This document shows positions 4,989 through 6,052 of a stretch of 6,052 bases of DNA, in pieces. Each line of letters starts with the position of its first letter. The stretch's first letter is position 1. The notes beneath the pieces are model-generated. The model worked only from the letters and a program-made list of their open reading frames with translations. It was not told the origin of the DNA and ran no database searches. The translations under genes and the position numbers were made by a program. This DNA comes from Pseudomonadota bacterium (lineage in GTDB: Bacteria > Pseudomonadota > Alphaproteobacteria > Rhizobiales > Beijerinckiaceae). The stretch is from the NCBI GenBank assembly GCA_023452965.1, contig JAEXUU010000350.1, forward strand, positions 1-6,052, given 5' to 3'.

Positions 4989-6007
4989 GCGCGACGCTCG
5001 ACGAAGGCGCAGCCCTCGAAGCTGAACACGGTCTCGCCGTTCTGGTTCACGCCGGTGTTGTGGTGGAAGAACAGCCCCCATTGCGGGCGCGAGGCGCTGG
5101 CGCGCTTGTCGGCCAGCACCGAATGATAGGTGATGCGGTCGCCCGCATAGACCGGCTTCAGCCAACGCAGGTTCTTGAAGCCGGGGGAGGGGCCGAGGCG
5201 AGGCGCGCTGGCGTCTCCGAAGGCGGCCTTGAAGGCAGCCTCCTGGCCGCGCCGATGGACGACCATCGCCGCCATCCAGCCGGCCGCTGTGTGCCAGCCC
5301 GAGGCGCAGAGCCCGCCGAATGAACTCTGGCGAGCCGCGTCCTCATCCATATGGAAGGGCTGCGCGTCGAAGGAGCGGGCGAAGGCGACGATCTCCTCGG
5401 CGGTGAAGACGAGGCTGCCGAGCTCATGGCTTTCGCCGACCACGAGATCGTCGAAGAAGCGGGCCGGCGTCGCTGGGCCGGCGGCCGGCTCGACCTCGCT
5501 GGTACGGGCCGGCGCGACATAGCTCGGCGAGTGCGCCAGCCAGTTGCCGGCAGGAGCCTCGAAGCCCGAGCCGCGGCGGCCGAACATGATCCAGTTGGTC
5601 TGCTCCAGCACGGGCTCGCCGCGCTGGTTGAGAAGCTCGAAGCGGAACTTGACCAGGCCCATTTCCGGGCGCGAGCGCGATTCCTTGGTTTCGATGACGG
5701 TCCAGCGCAGGCTGACGACGTCGCCCGGCTTGAGGGGCCGCAGCCATTTCACCTCTTCGATGCCGGGTGCGCCCATCGAGGTTGAATCGAGGATGAAGCT
5801 TTCGGCGATCAGCCGCATCAGAAGCGCGCAGCTATGCCAGCCCGACGCGATCAAGCCGCCGACGAAGCTCGCCTTGGCCGCCTCCGGATCGGTGTGGAAG
5901 TCCTGCGCGTCGAAGCGGCGGGCATAGGCGAGGATGTCGCCCTGCGAGACGGGAAGCGAGCCGTATTCGTGGACGGAACCCGGGACGAAGTCCTCGAAGT
6001 AGAGCAT
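4985..6007 (-). CDS. Tandem MaoC-like (hotdog) dehydratase, double domain
   Basis: This 340-residue cytosolic protein is made of two MaoC-type hotdog domains (about 1-145 and 183-340) joined by an Ala/Pro-rich linker (about 147-182). The halves are clear duplicates: YFEDFVPGSVHEYGSL (3-18) against FFDDLVVGESHELGSL (184-199), and GGLIASGWHS (50-59) against GGLCASGWHT (231-240). Both keep the D-x4-H pair of R-specific enoyl-CoA hydratases, Asp33/His38 and Asp214/His219. The family hydrates enoyl-CoA or related acyl-CoA thioesters in fatty-acid, polyhydroxyalkanoate or ethylmalonyl/mesaconyl-type pathways. The exact substrate cannot be read here. The start chosen is the ATG at 6005-6007, with AGGAAG 8 nt or less upstream and the protein beginning at the domain edge. 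ATGs at 6023-6025 and 6020-6022, and a GTG at 6047-6049 that overlaps a TGA, are alternatives. Its TAG stop (4985-4987) lies inside the repeat that separates it from the convergent cyclase gene. Confidence 0.87.
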   Translation of the reverse strand: MLYFEDFVPGSVHEYGSLPVSQGDILAYARRFDAQDFHTDPEAAKASFVGGLIASGWHSCALLMRLIAESFILDSTSMGAPGIEEVKWLRPLKPGDVVSLRWTVIETKESRSRPEMGLVKFRFELLNQRGEPVLEQTNWIMFGRRGSGFEAPAGNWLAHSPSYVAPARTSEVEPAAGPATPARFFDDLVVGESHELGSLVFTAEEIVAFARSFDAQPFHMDEDAARQSSFGGLCASGWHTAAGWMAAMVVHRRGQEAAFKAAFGDASAPRLGPSPGFKNLRWLKPVYAGDRITYHSVLADKRASASRPQWGLFFHHNTGVNQNGETVFSFEGCAFVERRA

Positions 6008-6013
6008 CACCGG

Positions 6014-6019
6014 CTTCCT
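6014..6019 (-). promoter_or_regulatory. Shine-Dalgarno deciding the MaoC start
   Basis: On the - strand AGGAAG (6019 down to 6014) precedes the ATG at 6007-6005, with 8 nt between AGGA and the start. The more upstream ATG pair (6025-6020) has no purine-rich site before it. This supports the shorter protein beginning MLYFEDF. The competing GTG at 6049-6047 overlaps a TGA in another frame (GTGA) and could be a coupled start if an upstream gene ends there, but that gene lies outside the window. Confidence 0.55.
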
Positions 6020-6052
6020 CATCATCGGATGCGCGCCAAGCGCTTTCACCAG

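Noticed and set aside
4985..5785. Open frames on the + strand at 4961-5323, 5175-5522, 5351-5785 and 5544-5927
   Set aside because: All lie antisense to the double MaoC gene, which shows two full conserved domains. The + frames lack motifs and good ribosome sites.

Overview
The window looks like a high-GC alphaproteobacterial chromosome, most likely Hyphomicrobiales (Rhizobiales), with Bosea or a close relative as the best guess. The reasons are strong G/C bias at third codon positions, a cytochrome c1-like gene end followed by mtnP and apt (an order I recall from Rhizobiales), and an intergenic palindromic repeat at 4883-4988 of the type scattered through Rhizobiales genomes. The genus is inference. 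I see no phage, insertion sequence, CRISPR or plasmid signal.

Layout on the + strand: the last 20 codons of a probable cytochrome c1 gene (2-64), then a clear intrinsic terminator (87-116). Next comes a four-gene salvage cluster: mtnP (215-1096), apt (1206-1763), mtnA (1771-2880) and a class II aldolase (2877-3521). apt, mtnA and the aldolase are separated by 7 and -4 nt, so they are surely one transcript. The 109-nt mtnP-apt gap holds a decayed palindromic repeat. A 53-nt gap with a small inverted repeat leads to a soluble PAS-PAS-GGDEF diguanylate cyclase gene (3575-4882). A mosaic repeat that probably acts as a terminator on both strands follows (4883-4988). On the - strand, converging on the repeat, is a double MaoC-domain hydratase gene (4985-6007), whose stop codon lies inside the repeat.

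The four salvage genes form a coherent pathway. MtnP splits 5'-methylthioadenosine (and, in characterised relatives, 5'-deoxyadenosine) into adenine and a 5-substituted ribose-1-phosphate. Apt returns the adenine to AMP. MtnA isomerises the ribose-1-phosphate to the ribulose-1-phosphate. The aldolase, which carries every catalytic and zinc-ligand position of E. coli FucA shifted by one residue, would cleave it to dihydroxyacetone phosphate plus an aldehyde. This is the 'DHAP shunt' layout known from Rhodospirillum rubrum and some E. coli, not the classical mtnB-C-D methionine salvage route. It is the most notable biology in the window. The shunt itself is already described; inclusion of apt in the unit and its occurrence in this lineage may be less well documented.

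The cyclase and the MaoC protein have no evident link to the salvage pathway. The cyclase has an intact GGEEF active site but lacks the RxxD inhibitory site. The MaoC protein is an internal duplication in which both halves keep the Asp/His hydratase pair.
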